In this document: one piece after another, positions 1 to 9,982 of the stretch
How the letters are laid out: the number at the start of each line of letters is the position of its first letter
Position numbering within the stretch: position 1 is the stretch's first letter
DNA from: Chryseobacterium indoltheticum
Lineage (GTDB): Bacteria > Bacteroidota > Bacteroidia > Flavobacteriales > Weeksellaceae
Assembly (NCBI RefSeq): GCF_003815915.1
Contig: NZ_CP033929.1
Span: forward strand, 2,976,001-3,040,000
Length of the DNA: 64,000 bases
Reading direction: 5' to 3'
The notes under the pieces: generated by a model
What the model was told of the DNA's origin: nothing
Databases searched by the model: none
The model's input: only the letters and a program-made list of their open reading frames with translations
Translations under genes and position numbers: made by a program

Positions 1-1
1 T

Positions 2-460
2 ATTCCTTTGGTTTTAAAAAAACATTTCCCGGAAGCAGAAATTACTTCCATTGATTTCTCTGAAGCAGCCTTAAAAACAGCGAAAAAGAACGCAGAATTT
101 CACCAGCTTGACATCAATTTTATTCATGCCGATTATCTGAGTTTAGATTTAAATCAGAATTTTGATGTTATTATTTCAAATCCGCCTTATATTGGGATTG
201 ATGAAGAGAACGAAATTGCAGATTCTGTAAAGAAATTTGAGCCTACAATGGCGTTGTTTTCTCCAATTTCCGATGCTTTGATTTTTTATCGAAAAATTGC
301 CGAAGATTCTAAAAAATATTTAAATGAAAACGGTTTGCTTTTCTTAGAAATCAATCAGAAATTAGGGAAAGAAACGCTAGAATTGTACAAAGATTTTTCA
401 CAAGTTGAACTCATAAAAGACCTGAGCGAGAACGACCGTTTTATTTTTGGAATAAAATAA
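2..460 (+). CDS. prmC: Release factor glutamine methyltransferase PrmC (3' part)
   Basis: This is the C-terminal ~150 residues of a class I S-adenosylmethionine methyltransferase; the start lies left of the window and the frame is open to the edge. The NPPYIG motif near residue 57 of the visible part is the substrate-amide motif of the PrmC/HemK family, which methylates the GGQ glutamine of peptide release factors RF1 and RF2 in the cytoplasm. Before it come a beta strand and acidic residue fitting the SAM ribose site (ITSIDFSEAALK). The end (NDRFIFGIK) is a normal PrmC C-terminus. A related N5-glutamine methylase is the only serious alternative. Confidence 0.9.
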   Translation: MPLVLKKHFPEAEITSIDFSEAALKTAKKNAEFHQLDINFIHADYLSLDLNQNFDVIISNPPYIGIDEENEIADSVKKFEPTMALFSPISDALIFYRKIAEDSKKYLNENGLLFLEINQKLGKETLELYKDFSQVELIKDLSENDRFIFGIK

Positions 461-559
461 TATTAAATTCAAAAGTTCATATAAAGTTAATTGTAATCAA
501 ATTCCGTTTTATTTTTATATTCTTAATTTTATCCCACCAAACAATAAAATTATATTATT

Positions 560-1018
560 ATGAAAAATTTAATGAAAAGCGCATTACTAGCGTTCGGAGT
601 TCTATTAACAATTACCAGTTGCAGTACTGATGCAACAACTTTAACGGATGCTGAAATGACAAATGCTAATCTCGCAAATAAAAGTGAGAATAGTAAGAAA
701 CAACAGACTTATCAGTTAAAAGTAGGTACCATCCATAACGGGGTAAACACCATGAGCGGAAGTTATGATATGGGCGGAATTTATGCAACCGATGTGAATA
801 CAGGGATTGTTTATGACGGATATATCACTTATTCTAACGGATACGCCAAACTACCCGGATATTTTAACGATCTTCCAGCTGGAACTTATGAAATCTCTGC
901 TTATCAGGGACAAGGAGGCTGGGTTGGCTACGGTTCTACAACAGTTACCCTGACGCCATCTTCAGTGGGACAAGACGGTTATGTGAATATATATATTCCA
1001 ATTGCCTGGGAAGAATAG
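560..1018 (+). CDS. Small secreted lipoprotein of unknown function
   Basis: A 152-residue protein with a type II signal peptide: positive N-terminus, hydrophobic stretch and the lipobox LTITSC with Cys near residue 21, so it should be lipid-anchored in the envelope. After a polar linker rich in Asn, Lys and Ser (residues 25-50), the mature part is rich in Gly, Tyr and Thr with alternating hydrophobic residues, suggesting a small beta-sandwich. I do not recognise the family. It appears monocistronic: a 99-bp gap precedes it and a strong terminator follows 17 bp after the stop. Confidence 0.75.
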   Translation: MKNLMKSALLAFGVLLTITSCSTDATTLTDAEMTNANLANKSENSKKQQTYQLKVGTIHNGVNTMSGSYDMGGIYATDVNTGIVYDGYITYSNGYAKLPGYFNDLPAGTYEISAYQGQGGWVGYGSTTVTLTPSSVGQDGYVNIYIPIAWEE

Positions 1019-1034
1019 TAATTTTCAACACAAT

Positions 1035-1072
1035 AAAAAAGACTGTTTTCAAATAGAGAACAGTCTTTTTTA
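1035..1072. terminator. Bidirectional intrinsic terminator
   Basis: A 16-bp inverted repeat (AAAAAAGACTGTTTTC / GAGAACAGTCTTTTTT, one mismatch) with a short loop. The A-run and T-run on its flanks let it end both the lipoprotein transcript on the left and the leftward rhomboid/parC transcript on the right. Confidence 0.85.
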
Positions 1073-1095
1073 TTTCAATAATTTGAAAGAGTTTA

Positions 1096-1761
1096 TTAAT
1101 TAATTCTTTTTCTTATAAATACTTCATATGCTAAATAAATCAGCGGAAGTGACATAATACCCAAAAAGAGAATATTGCTTAATGCAATTTGAGGGAAAAC
1201 AATGATTGTATAAATTAACCCAAAAAATGCACCGCCTAAATGTGCTGCATGACCAATATTATCATGACTTCTTGGTTTCAGCATGCTGTAAACAGAATAT
1301 CCAAAATACAGCAAACCAAAAATATATCCTGGAATACTTAGGGCTGGAGGTAGAAATATAATTCCGATTTTTATATTTACAGGATCTAAAGAAACGCTTG
1401 CAAAAATAATCCCAGCAACACCTCCGCTTGCACCAATTGCAGAATACCAACTTTGATTTTTATAAATTAAGAGCGAAAATAAATTTCCTAATAGTATCGA
1501 AGCGATATAAATAATTAAAAAACCACTCACTCCAAAAGCATATAAAATAGCAGGGCTGAACATATACAAAACATACATATTCAATGCTAAATGTATAAAA
1601 TCTGCATGAAGAAAACCTGCTGATAAAAGTCTGAAATACTCTTTTCTTTGTTGAATTGCTCCAACATTGAATTTGTATTTTTCGAACATTCTTATATCGT
1701 TTAAAGCTAAATAGCTAATAATACATGTTACTGCAATTATAATTATGACAACTGTATTCAT
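1096..1761 (-). CDS. Rhomboid family intramembrane serine protease
   Basis: A 221-residue polytopic membrane protein with about six hydrophobic helices. It carries the rhomboid signatures: HADFIHLALNM in the second segment (about residues 52-62), the nucleophile motif GASG with Ser112, and the catalytic histidine motif HAAHLGG with His174. Both dyad residues are present, so it is predicted active, cleaving membrane-spanning substrates inside the bilayer. The natural substrate cannot be inferred. It is the last gene of a leftward cluster, starting 5 bp after the parC stop, and ends just before the shared terminator at 1035-1072. Length is normal for short bacterial rhomboids. Confidence 0.9.
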   Translation of the reverse strand: MNTVVIIIIAVTCIISYLALNDIRMFEKYKFNVGAIQQRKEYFRLLSAGFLHADFIHLALNMYVLYMFSPAILYAFGVSGFLIIYIASILLGNLFSLLIYKNQSWYSAIGASGGVAGIIFASVSLDPVNIKIGIIFLPPALSIPGYIFGLLYFGYSVYSMLKPRSHDNIGHAAHLGGAFFGLIYTIIVFPQIALSNILFLGIMSLPLIYLAYEVFIRKRIN

Positions 1762-1766
1762 ATTTT

Positions 1767-4352
1767 CTATTTTTCGTTATCATCACTTTCAAACAAATCG
1801 CCGATTGTTCCACCCTCATCGTCTATGATGGGAGAGGTAAGATCTGGTTCTTCGTACACTTCCGGCTCCTCTTCTTCAGGTTCAGGAATGGTGATGTTTA
1901 TATTTTTAACCTTAAATTTTGTAAACTGATTTCCGATCGCTTTAATTCCTTTTACGGCTATAAATTCGTCGATATTTACGATTTCAGGCTCTCTTTCTTT
2001 TCCTTTATCTTTTGCGAAAATAATTTCTGCGGTAGAATTATTAGAAACTATAATTCTTTCGACAAATGACTTCGGATGTTCAGATGGCATAAAAGTCTGT
2101 ACATTGGTATTGTTTTCCAGCAAGAATCTTTTGATGAAATACATATCTTTTTCTCCGTCATAATAAATGCAGGTCACCGGTTGATGAGGACGCCATTTTT
2201 CCAAAATAATATACTCGTCATCAAAGCGGTTTCCAAGATCAAAACTTACGAGTTTGGCTTCTCCCTGTGCATTAATGGTTAAGATTTTATCATCCCCTTT
2301 AAAGTTTCCGAGGAGCGTTCCCCTTACATCCGCATTCAGTCTTCTTACCGTTTCGTCAAACCAGATCTTTCTTGGCGCCAATGTAGAAACGCCTTCTTCC
2401 TTCAGATCAACTTTTTTTACAGAATATTTGGTTACCAAATTACCTTTAGAATCTCTTCCTTTAATCGCAAGTTCAGAAAAATCGATTTCCATTTTATTCT
2501 TTCTGATTCTCGGATTGGGTTTTAATAAAACAGTTACAACCTCAGCTTCACCGTTCGGATTTGCCGAAAAATAAAGCATTTCTGAGCCTTTTACATCGGA
2601 TGCTAAAGGATAATCTGTATTTCGGGTAACACCCGTCACCGAAAAACGCTTCATATAATAAGGTCCGTCTCTGCCTTCACGATAAATCATGTTGTAAACG
2701 GTGCGTTTATCGTTCTTTTTCCAGATGGCAACGTGTTGAATGTCTTTACCAATGAAGGTTTTGGCTTCTACTTTCACGACTTTCATGTTTCCGTCTTTTC
2801 TGAACGTAATGATATCGTCGATGTCTGAGCAGTCAAACAAATATTGGTCTTTCTTAAGCGAAGTTCCGATAAAGCCTTCTTCAAAATTAACATAGAATTT
2901 TTCATTAGCTACTGCAACTTTTGTCGCATCAATGGTATCGAAGATCCTTAATTCTGTTTTTCTTTCCTTGCCTTTTCCGTATTTTTTCTGAATATTCAGA
3001 TAATAATCAATCGCATAGGCTATAAGATTAGCCAAATGAAATCTTACCTGCTCAATTTTGCCTTCTAATGCAGCAATATTTTCTTTAAATTTATCTAAAT
3101 CGAATCTTGAGATTCTTTTAATTCTAATCTCAGTTAACCTTAAAATATCTTCTTCGGTAACTTCTCTTAAAAGATGTGCGGTGTGTGGTTTTAAGCCTTT
3201 ATCAATGGTTTTCAGCACTTCTTCCCAACTTTTTACCTCTTCGATGTCGTGATAGATTCTGTTTTCGATGAAGATTCTTTCTAATGAAGAAAAATGCCAG
3301 CTTTCCTGCAATTCATTAAGCTCAATTTCCAGTTCTTTTTTCAGCAACGAAACCGTATGATCGGTATTCATTCTTAAAATTTCGGAAACGTTTAAAAACA
3401 TTGGCTTATCGCCCACAATTACGCAGGCATTGGGAGAAATCGTCACCTGACAATCGGTAAATGCATATAGCGCATCAATCGTTTTATCTGGCGAAACTTC
3501 ATTGTGAAGATAAATCAGAATTTCAACTTTATCTGAAGTATTGTCTTCAATTTTTTTGATTTTGATTTTTCCTTTTTCATTAGCCTTAATGATCGAATCA
3601 ATCAAATCACTGGTATTTTTAGAAAAAGGAAGCTCAGAAATCATCAAAGTATGCTTGTCTACCTGAGAAATCTTGGCTCTTGCTCTTACTTTTCCGCCTC
3701 TGTGACCGTCATTATATTCTGAAACATCCAGAAAACCTGCGGTAAGAAAATCAGGATAAATTTCAAATTTTTTCCCTTTCAGATGAGCAACAGACGCATT
3801 AATTAATTCGTTGAAATTATGCGGAAGAATCTTTGTAGAAAGTCCTACCCCAATTCCTTCAACACCCTGCGCCAGAAGCAAAGGAAATTTTACAGGTAAA
3901 TCTACAGGCTCGTTATTTCTGCCGTCATAAGATTTTGACCAAATGGTGGTTTTAGGATTAAAAACAACTTCCAATGCAAAAGGAGTCAATCTTGCTTCGA
4001 TATATCTAGCAGCAGCAGCAGAATCTCCGGTGTAAATATTCCCCCAGTTTCCCTGGGTATCTATCAATAGTTCTCTCTGCCCGATCCCCACCATTGCATC
4101 GGTAATAGAAGCATCACCGTGAGGGTGATATTTCATCGTGTTACCAACAATATTTGCCACTTTATTGTACCGCCCGTCTTCCAGCTCACGCATAGAATGC
4201 ATAATTCTACGTTGTACCGGTTTGAAACCATCGTAAACAGACGGAATGGCTCTATCTAAAATTACATAAGATGCATAATCCAGAAACCAGTCTTTGTACA
4301 GTCCTGAAACTTTTTTTAAGCTTTCGCCTTCGTGAGAGTTGTCTTCTATCAT
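1767..4352 (-). CDS. parC: DNA topoisomerase IV subunit A
   Basis: An 861-residue type IIA topoisomerase A subunit. The winged-helix region holds YHPHGDASITDAMV (residues 75-88) and the catalytic tyrosine Tyr117 in AAAARYIEARL. A long coiled-coil tower and a C-terminal DNA-wrapping part follow, with an acidic tail. With ParE it forms the A2B2 enzyme that decatenates daughter chromosomes. Assignment to ParC rather than GyrA rests on pairing with a 627-residue ParE-type B subunit 500 bp upstream and on the lack of a clear GyrA box. The position equivalent to Ser80 of E. coli ParC / Ser83 of GyrA is alanine (Ala81), while the second quinolone-contact position is Asp85. Confidence 0.93.
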   Translation of the reverse strand: MIEDNSHEGESLKKVSGLYKDWFLDYASYVILDRAIPSVYDGFKPVQRRIMHSMRELEDGRYNKVANIVGNTMKYHPHGDASITDAMVGIGQRELLIDTQGNWGNIYTGDSAAAARYIEARLTPFALEVVFNPKTTIWSKSYDGRNNEPVDLPVKFPLLLAQGVEGIGVGLSTKILPHNFNELINASVAHLKGKKFEIYPDFLTAGFLDVSEYNDGHRGGKVRARAKISQVDKHTLMISELPFSKNTSDLIDSIIKANEKGKIKIKKIEDNTSDKVEILIYLHNEVSPDKTIDALYAFTDCQVTISPNACVIVGDKPMFLNVSEILRMNTDHTVSLLKKELEIELNELQESWHFSSLERIFIENRIYHDIEEVKSWEEVLKTIDKGLKPHTAHLLREVTEEDILRLTEIRIKRISRFDLDKFKENIAALEGKIEQVRFHLANLIAYAIDYYLNIQKKYGKGKERKTELRIFDTIDATKVAVANEKFYVNFEEGFIGTSLKKDQYLFDCSDIDDIITFRKDGNMKVVKVEAKTFIGKDIQHVAIWKKNDKRTVYNMIYREGRDGPYYMKRFSVTGVTRNTDYPLASDVKGSEMLYFSANPNGEAEVVTVLLKPNPRIRKNKMEIDFSELAIKGRDSKGNLVTKYSVKKVDLKEEGVSTLAPRKIWFDETVRRLNADVRGTLLGNFKGDDKILTINAQGEAKLVSFDLGNRFDDEYIILEKWRPHQPVTCIYYDGEKDMYFIKRFLLENNTNVQTFMPSEHPKSFVERIIVSNNSTAEIIFAKDKGKEREPEIVNIDEFIAVKGIKAIGNQFTKFKVKNINITIPEPEEEEPEVYEEPDLTSPIIDDEGGTIGDLFESDDNEK

Positions 4353-4355
4353 TAT

Positions 4356-4838
4356 TTATTCTTGATGTCTTTTCTCTTTATTAGCATTTATTACTTTATT
4401 GAGGGATGTTTTTAAATCATTGACTTCTTTTCTCGTTAAATAGGAAGTTTCATATTTTAAGATTGCCGAGCCACCGTTTTTGCTAGAAACAGTCAAATAA
4501 AGTCTACTGAAAAACAATATCGAAACCATTTCAAATTTAATCAGTTTATACTTTGGAAATTCATCATTCAGCGGTTTATCTATAAAAGGAATAATATTCC
4601 TGTTTCTAAAGTGAAGTGCTTCACCTTCACTATCATATTCAAAAATCTGCCTACCATACAAATAATTAATAATCAACAATATAGCAGGAATAATAATTAA
4701 AATATAGCTTTTCTCATCTAAAATATCAAACCTCATTTTATCTACAATAAAACCTATGCACCCTCCTGATAATATCATCAATAGTAATATATTGAAAAAA
4801 TTATACACAGGTACTTTTTTCCTGTTACTTAATCTCAT
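4356..4838 (-). CDS. Small membrane protein between parE and parC
   Basis: A 160-residue protein I do not recognise. Two hydrophobic segments (about residues 14-34 and 44-62) are separated by a short loop and followed by a soluble ~95-residue domain resembling the cytoplasmic part of bacterial PH-like membrane proteins; it ends in a Lys-rich tail (NKEKRHQE). It lies 32 bp after parE and only 3 bp before parC, so it is probably co-transcribed and translationally coupled. Nothing shows a role in topoisomerase function. Confidence 0.7.
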   Translation of the reverse strand: MRLSNRKKVPVYNFFNILLLMILSGGCIGFIVDKMRFDILDEKSYILIIIPAILLIINYLYGRQIFEYDSEGEALHFRNRNIIPFIDKPLNDEFPKYKLIKFEMVSILFFSRLYLTVSSKNGGSAILKYETSYLTRKEVNDLKTSLNKVINANKEKRHQE

Positions 4839-4870
4839 CGTAATTATTGATTTCTACTGATTACTATTTT

Positions 4871-6754
4871 TTAAAGCTCAACTTCATCCAAAACCTCCTT
4901 TTTATTAATATCCTGATCTTCTACAACCAAATTTTCAAGAATAAAAACTTGTCTATCCGGTGTATTTTTCCCCATGTAAAATTCTAGAATCTGCTCAATC
5001 GTTTGGTCTTTTCCGATAACTACAGGTTCCAGGCGAATGTCTTTTCCAATAAAATGTTTGAATTCGTCAGGTGAAATTTCTCCCAATCCTTTGAATCGTG
5101 TAATTTCAGGATTTTTTCCTAATTCATTTAAAGCTTTCACCCTTTCCTGCTCAGAATAGCAGTATCTCGTTTCTTTTTTATTTCTAACCCTGAATAACGG
5201 AGTCTGAAGAATATACAAATGTCCGTTTTTTATCACATCAGGGAAAAACTGAAGGAAAAATGTAATCATCAGAAGCCTGATGTGCATTCCGTCGACATCG
5301 GCATCGGTTGCAATAATTACTTGATTGTATCTTAAATCTTCAAGACTTTCTTCAATATTTAAAGCAGCCTGCAGCAAGTTGAATTCTTCATTTTCGTACA
5401 CCACTTTTTTGGTTAAACCATAACAGTTTAGCGGTTTACCTTTTAGCGAAAATACAGCCTGCGTTTCTACATCTCTCGATTTTGTGATAGATCCTGATGC
5501 AGAATCTCCTTCGGTAATAAAGATTTGTGTCTCCGCTTTTCTTTCAGCTTTTTGATCGTTGTAATGCTGTCTGCAGTCACGAAGTTTTTTATTGTGAAGA
5601 GAAACTTTTTTAGCTCTTTCTCTTGCCAGCTTCTGAATTCCGGAAAGTTCTTTTCTTTCTCTTTCAGAAATTAAAATTTTTCTCTGTATCGCTTCTGCAA
5701 TCTCAGGATTTTTATGTAGGAAATTATCTAATTTATTTTTTAAGAAATCAATGATAAAAGTACGCACAGTCGGACCGTTTGGTCCCATATCACTCGAACC
5801 TAATTTTGTTTTGGTCTGAGATTCGAAAACAGGTTCTTCAACATTGATGGAGATGGCAGCAACAATCGATTTTCTTACATCGGATGCATCAAAAGTTTTA
5901 TTGAAAAATTCACGAATTGTTTTTACATACGCTTCACGGAAAGCATTCAGATGCGTTCCACCCTGTGTTGTATTTTGTCCGTTAACAAATGAGAAATAAG
6001 TTTCTGTCTGCGATTTATCGGTGTGCGTAATCGCAACTTCAATATCATTATCTTTCAAATGAACAATCGGGTATAAGGTGTCACTTTCCAGCTCTTCTTC
6101 CAACAAATCCTTTAATCCGTTTTCTGAAAAGAACGTTTCGCCGTTAAAAAGAATTTTTAATCCGGGATTCAGATATGCATAGTTGCGGAGCATTCTTTCG
6201 ATATACTCTTTTCTGTATTTAAAATGAAGAAAAATATCTGCATCTGGAATAAAAGAAATTTCGGTTCCGTTTCTGTCTGAAGTTTCTTTTTCATCGTGTT
6301 CTTCAGTGATTATACCTCTGGAAAACTCTGCAATCTTCATTCTTCCTTCACGGAAAGACCGTACGCGGAAATAATCTGAAAGTGCATTTACAGCTTTTGT
6401 ACCGACACCATTCAGTCCGACAGATTTTTTGAAGGCCTTGCTGTCATATTTACCACCGGTATTCATTTTTGAAACAGCATCAACTACTTTTCCAAGAGGG
6501 ATCCCACGACCAAAATCACGAATCGTGACTTTTCCGTCATCCACTTTTATTTCGATTCTTTTACCGGATTTCATTCTGAATTCATCGATCGAGTTATCCA
6601 GAATTTCTTTCAGTAAAATATAAATACCATCATCAGCAGACGAGCCATCGCCAAGCTTCCCGATATACATACCGGGACGCAAACGGATGTGTTCCTGCCA
6701 ATCGAGGGTTCTGATATTATCTTCGGAATAGATAGGTTGTATTTCTTGTGACAT
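4871..6754 (-). CDS. parE: DNA topoisomerase IV subunit B
   Basis: A 627-residue type IIA topoisomerase B subunit. The N-terminal GHKL ATPase shows [11 protein letters not shown] (catalytic Glu, Mg-binding Asn), DFGRGIP and [13 protein letters not shown]; the transducer follows; the Toprim part has EGDSASGS and the acidic DADVDG metal site. The length matches the ParE form rather than the longer GyrB. It hydrolyses ATP to drive strand passage by ParC. It is first gene of the leftward parE - membrane protein - parC - rhomboid cluster, with a -7 box about 20 bp upstream. Confidence 0.95.
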   Translation of the reverse strand: MSQEIQPIYSEDNIRTLDWQEHIRLRPGMYIGKLGDGSSADDGIYILLKEILDNSIDEFRMKSGKRIEIKVDDGKVTIRDFGRGIPLGKVVDAVSKMNTGGKYDSKAFKKSVGLNGVGTKAVNALSDYFRVRSFREGRMKIAEFSRGIITEEHDEKETSDRNGTEISFIPDADIFLHFKYRKEYIERMLRNYAYLNPGLKILFNGETFFSENGLKDLLEEELESDTLYPIVHLKDNDIEVAITHTDKSQTETYFSFVNGQNTTQGGTHLNAFREAYVKTIREFFNKTFDASDVRKSIVAAISINVEEPVFESQTKTKLGSSDMGPNGPTVRTFIIDFLKNKLDNFLHKNPEIAEAIQRKILISERERKELSGIQKLARERAKKVSLHNKKLRDCRQHYNDQKAERKAETQIFITEGDSASGSITKSRDVETQAVFSLKGKPLNCYGLTKKVVYENEEFNLLQAALNIEESLEDLRYNQVIIATDADVDGMHIRLLMITFFLQFFPDVIKNGHLYILQTPLFRVRNKKETRYCYSEQERVKALNELGKNPEITRFKGLGEISPDEFKHFIGKDIRLEPVVIGKDQTIEQILEFYMGKNTPDRQVFILENLVVEDQDINKKEVLDEVEL

Positions 6755-6774
6755 ATATTATTTCAGCAAACATA

Positions 6775-6782
6775 CAAAAGTA
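6775..6782 (-). promoter_or_regulatory. -7 promoter box of parE
   Basis: TACTTTTG on the minus strand fits the Bacteroidota -7 consensus TAnnTTTG and lies 20 bp before the parE ATG. No clear -33 TTTG is seen at the usual spacing. Confidence 0.5.
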
Positions 6783-6927
6783 CGAAAATGGACAAAAATA
6801 TCCGAATTTTTCAGTTCCTATTTATTAACATTTTAGTTAAATTTTAATAGTACAATCACACATTTATTGAAATTTAAATCAGAAATATTGAAAATTTGAT
6901 CTAATTTAGATTTTTAAAGATTTTTAA

Positions 6928-8076
6928 ATGATACAACTTCTTTCTTCAAAACTTCCCAATGTTGGAACCACCATATTTACCCAAATGTCTCAACTGGCCA
7001 ATCAACATCAAGCCATCAATCTATCACAGGGATTTCCTGATTTTTCGACTGATTCTGAATTACTTGATTTAGCGAATAATTTCATTCAAAAAGGATTCAA
7101 CCAATACGCTCCTTTAGGAGGAATCATGGGTTTAAAAGAAGAAATTGCAAGAAAAATAGAGAACAGCCACCAAGCAATTTATCATCCCGAAACTGAAATC
7201 ACCATCACAGCAGGCGGAACCCAGGCGATCTTTACAGCAATTGCGACCTTTGTAAAGGAAAATGATGAAGTAATAATTTTCGAACCGGCTTATGATTGTT
7301 ATGAACCTACCGTTGAACTTTTTGGTGGAATTGTAAAACGCTTTCAAATGAAAGCTCCCGATTACGAAATCGATTGGAATGTTGTAAAAAAACTGGTTTC
7401 AGAAAAAACAAAAATGATTATTCTGAATAATCCGAACAATCCTTCCGGGAAGATTTTAAAAGAAAATGACATTGAGGAGTTAATTAAAATCGTAAAAGAC
7501 ACTAATATTTTAATTTTGAGCGATGAAGTGTATGAAAATATTGTTTTTGACGGTAACGAACATTTAAGCATTTGTAAATATCCTGAGCTTAAAGAAAGAA
7601 GTCTTTTAGTAGCCTCTTTCGGGAAATTATTCCACATCACAGGTTGGAAAATCGGATATTGTGCCGCCCCAAAAGCTCTGACTGATGAGTTTAGGAAAGT
7701 ACATCAGTTCAATATTTTCTGCGTTAATACTCCACTTCAAATGGCTTTGGCAGAGTACATGAAAAATGACGAGCATTACAATCAACTAAGTCAATTTTTT
7801 CAGGAGAAGAGAGATTTTTTAAGACAAGGTTTAGCCCAAACTTCATTTGAACTTCTCGATTGTGAAGGAACTTATTTTCAGGCTTTGAAATATGGCAAAA
7901 TTTCAGATAAAAATGATTTTGATTTCGCAACTGAATTAACGATTAATCACAAAGTGGCAAGTATTCCATTTTCTGCTTTTTATAAAGATAAGCTGAATGA
8001 AAATGTGATCAGATTGTGCTTTGCAAAAAAGAATGAAACCCTGGAAAAGGCTATTGAAAATTTAGCTAAACTTTAA
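6928..8076 (+). CDS. PLP-dependent aminotransferase (methionine/kynurenine aminotransferase-like)
   Basis: A 382-residue fold-type I aminotransferase. NLSQGFPDF (residues 31-39), NNPNNPSG (substrate/PLP-binding Asn), LSDEVYE (Asp to the pyridine nitrogen) and SFGKLFHITGWKIGY with PLP lysine Lys233 are all intact, and a C-terminal arginine (NVIRLCF) fits the alpha-carboxylate contact. The NLSQGFPDF start is characteristic of the YbdL / kynurenine aminotransferase subgroup, which transfers the amino group of methionine, kynurenine or glutamine to 2-oxo acids. Exact substrate is an inference. It is divergent from parE and convergent with the dehydrogenase at 8147. Confidence 0.88.
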   Translation: MIQLLSSKLPNVGTTIFTQMSQLANQHQAINLSQGFPDFSTDSELLDLANNFIQKGFNQYAPLGGIMGLKEEIARKIENSHQAIYHPETEITITAGGTQAIFTAIATFVKENDEVIIFEPAYDCYEPTVELFGGIVKRFQMKAPDYEIDWNVVKKLVSEKTKMIILNNPNNPSGKILKENDIEELIKIVKDTNILILSDEVYENIVFDGNEHLSICKYPELKERSLLVASFGKLFHITGWKIGYCAAPKALTDEFRKVHQFNIFCVNTPLQMALAEYMKNDEHYNQLSQFFQEKRDFLRQGLAQTSFELLDCEGTYFQALKYGKISDKNDFDFATELTINHKVASIPFSAFYKDKLNENVIRLCFAKKNETLEKAIENLAKL

Positions 8077-8083
8077 AATAAAT

Positions 8084-8132
8084 CTCTCGCAGATTAAACA
8101 GATTAGGTAAAGATCTGCTCAATCTGCGAGAG
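8084..8132. repeat. Palindromic element with CTCTCGCAGATT arms (copy 1)
   Basis: A perfect 12-bp inverted repeat, CTCTCGCAGATT at 8084-8095 and AATCTGCGAGAG at 8121-8132, fills the space between two convergent stop codons. The right-arm 12-mer recurs at 19383-19394 and 28404-28415, each time 5-15 bp after the stop of a minus-strand gene. It may act as a bidirectional 3'-end hairpin. Confidence 0.75.
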
Positions 8133-8146
8133 GAAATAAATTATTT

Positions 8147-8911
8147 TTAAAAGAACATTCCGCCGGAAGCTTCAATTCTTTGTGCAGTGATCCAACCCGC
8201 ATCGTCGGTACACAAAAATGCTACCACTCCACCGATATCATCCGGCAAACCAGCTCTGCCTAAAGCAGTATTTCCGGCAATCATAGAGTTCACATTTTCA
8301 TCATCTCTTGTTCTTCCGCCACCAAAATCAGTTTCAATTGCTCCCGGAGCGACTACATTCGCTTTTATTTTTCTTGGCCCTAATTCTTTCGCCATATAGT
8401 TGGTCAACATTTCAACACCCGCTTTCAATGAGCCATAAACAGACGATCCCGGCAAAGCAAATCTTGCTAAACCTGAAGAAACATTTATAATTCCTCCTCC
8501 ATCATTGATGAATGGCAAAAATTTCTGAGTTAAAAAGAAAACTCCTTTGAAGTGAATATCAACCATCTCATCAAGTTGGTCTTCTGTAGTCTCAGCAATC
8601 GGAGAATACAATGCTGTTCCTGCATTATTTACCAGATAATCTAAATTTTTGCTTCCTGTATTTTCCTCCAAATGATCTGTCACTTTTTTGATAAATTCAT
8701 CAAAGCTTTTTGTATTTCTCGTATCCAATTGATAAGCGATCGCTTTTTGACCTAAAGCCTGAATTTCTGCGACAACATTTTCAGCTTCTTCCTTATTACT
8801 ATGATACGTAATGATTACGTCCAATCCTTTTTTAGCAATTTTTAACGCTGAATTTTTACCTAAACCTCTACTTCCGCCTGTTACAAGGGCAATTTTTGTT
8901 CTGTTATTCAT
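8147..8911 (-). CDS. Short-chain dehydrogenase/reductase
   Basis: A 254-residue classical SDR. It has the NAD(P)-binding TGGSRGLG near the N-terminus, NNAG (residues 95-98), the catalytic serines around 145 and the YxxxK pair Tyr159/Lys163. The last residues (TAQRIEASGGMFF) are the usual SDR end. The fold catalyses NAD(P)H-dependent reduction of a carbonyl; the substrate cannot be told. The AraC-type regulator gene lies 85 bp upstream in the same direction, so it may control this gene. Confidence 0.88.
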   Translation of the reverse strand: MNNRTKIALVTGGSRGLGKNSALKIAKKGLDVIITYHSNKEEAENVVAEIQALGQKAIAYQLDTRNTKSFDEFIKKVTDHLEENTGSKNLDYLVNNAGTALYSPIAETTEDQLDEMVDIHFKGVFFLTQKFLPFINDGGGIINVSSGLARFALPGSSVYGSLKAGVEMLTNYMAKELGPRKIKANVVAPGAIETDFGGGRTRDDENVNSMIAGNTALGRAGLPDDIGGVVAFLCTDDAGWITAQRIEASGGMFF

Positions 8912-8996
8912 AATTTGATTTTTTGATGTTACAAAGTTGAGTCAATTTCAGCCTTTAAGATTTACTTCAATCAATCTGAAATTTGCAAAATTCAAA

Positions 8997-9935
8997 TCAG
9001 GTACGAAATTCTATTGGTGCAAATGAAGTTTTTCGTTTAAAGAAATTAGAGAAGTGAGCAACCTCTTCAAAACCTAAAGCATAAGAAATTTCAGAAATAT
9101 TCCAGTTGGTTTGTTTTAATAATATTTTAGCTTCCTGAATCAATCGATCTGCAATAAATTCTGTAGTTGTTTTCCCGGTTTTTTCTTTAACATTTTTATT
9201 TAAATAATTCACATGAATCGACAATCGATCTGCAAAATCTTTAGCTACTTTCAGCTGAATTCGTTGATTGGAAGATTCAATCGGAAACTGTCTTTCTAAC
9301 AATTCGACAAACAGAGAAACTACTCTTACCGCTGCGTTATGTGAATGACCAACTTTTTCTGCAGGTTGTAATTTTTGTCCGTAATGAATCAGTTCGGAAA
9401 CATAATTTCGTATTAAATCATATTTAAATTCATAATCAGAATCTATTTCTTTTTTGATTTTTCCGAACAGCAAATCAACCTCATCGGCCAATTCATCATC
9501 AATCTCAAAAACGGGAATGGTACCCGGCTGAAATAAAGGCAAATCTTCAAGAATATTTTTAGACGAATTTTTAGTAAAAAAATCAGCCGTAAAAACGCAA
9601 AAATTCCCTGACTGATTCTCATCTTCAGGTACATAATGATAAGGAACTTTCGGAGTTGCAAAAAGTAAAGCATTCTTTTTTATTGAGATTACTTTATCTG
9701 CATATTCAGCCCTGTTTTTCCCTCTTATTAAACTGATTTTATAATATTTCCTCCTGTTGTAAGGCATTTCAGAGGTTTTTTTGACATTGGCAATGGTCTG
9801 CGCAATATCAAACACATTAAAATGACCAATATCTTTATGAAGACCTTTCGGAAAGATGCTTTCGATATCTTTTCCCAGTCCTTTGGTCATCTCAAGGTAA
9901 AAATCTTCCAGAGAAGCATGAGCTAGTTTTTCCAT
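8997..9935 (-). CDS. AraC-family transcriptional regulator
   Basis: A 312-residue protein with an N-terminal sensor-like domain and a C-terminal ~100-residue AraC/XylS DNA-binding domain with two helix-turn-helix units (ISEISYALGFEEVAHFSNFF is the second). This domain binds direct repeats near promoters. The ligand is unknown. It is followed in the same direction by the SDR gene, the likeliest target from context. A -7 box TATATTTG lies 20 bp upstream. Confidence 0.87.
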   Translation of the reverse strand: MEKLAHASLEDFYLEMTKGLGKDIESIFPKGLHKDIGHFNVFDIAQTIANVKKTSEMPYNRRKYYKISLIRGKNRAEYADKVISIKKNALLFATPKVPYHYVPEDENQSGNFCVFTADFFTKNSSKNILEDLPLFQPGTIPVFEIDDELADEVDLLFGKIKKEIDSDYEFKYDLIRNYVSELIHYGQKLQPAEKVGHSHNAAVRVVSLFVELLERQFPIESSNQRIQLKVAKDFADRLSIHVNYLNKNVKEKTGKTTTEFIADRLIQEAKILLKQTNWNISEISYALGFEEVAHFSNFFKRKTSFAPIEFRT

Positions 9936-9955
9936 GATGTGGAATTTGTATAATT

Positions 9956-9963
9956 CAAATATA
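9956..9963 (-). promoter_or_regulatory. -7 promoter box of the AraC-family gene
   Basis: TATATTTG on the minus strand matches TAnnTTTG exactly, 20 bp before the start codon of the regulator at 9935. Confidence 0.5.
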
Positions 9964-9982
9964 GGAATTTATGAAATATGAG

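Noticed and set aside
2254..2574. 106-codon plus-strand frame inside parC
   Set aside because: Antisense to an intact parC and without any domain pattern.
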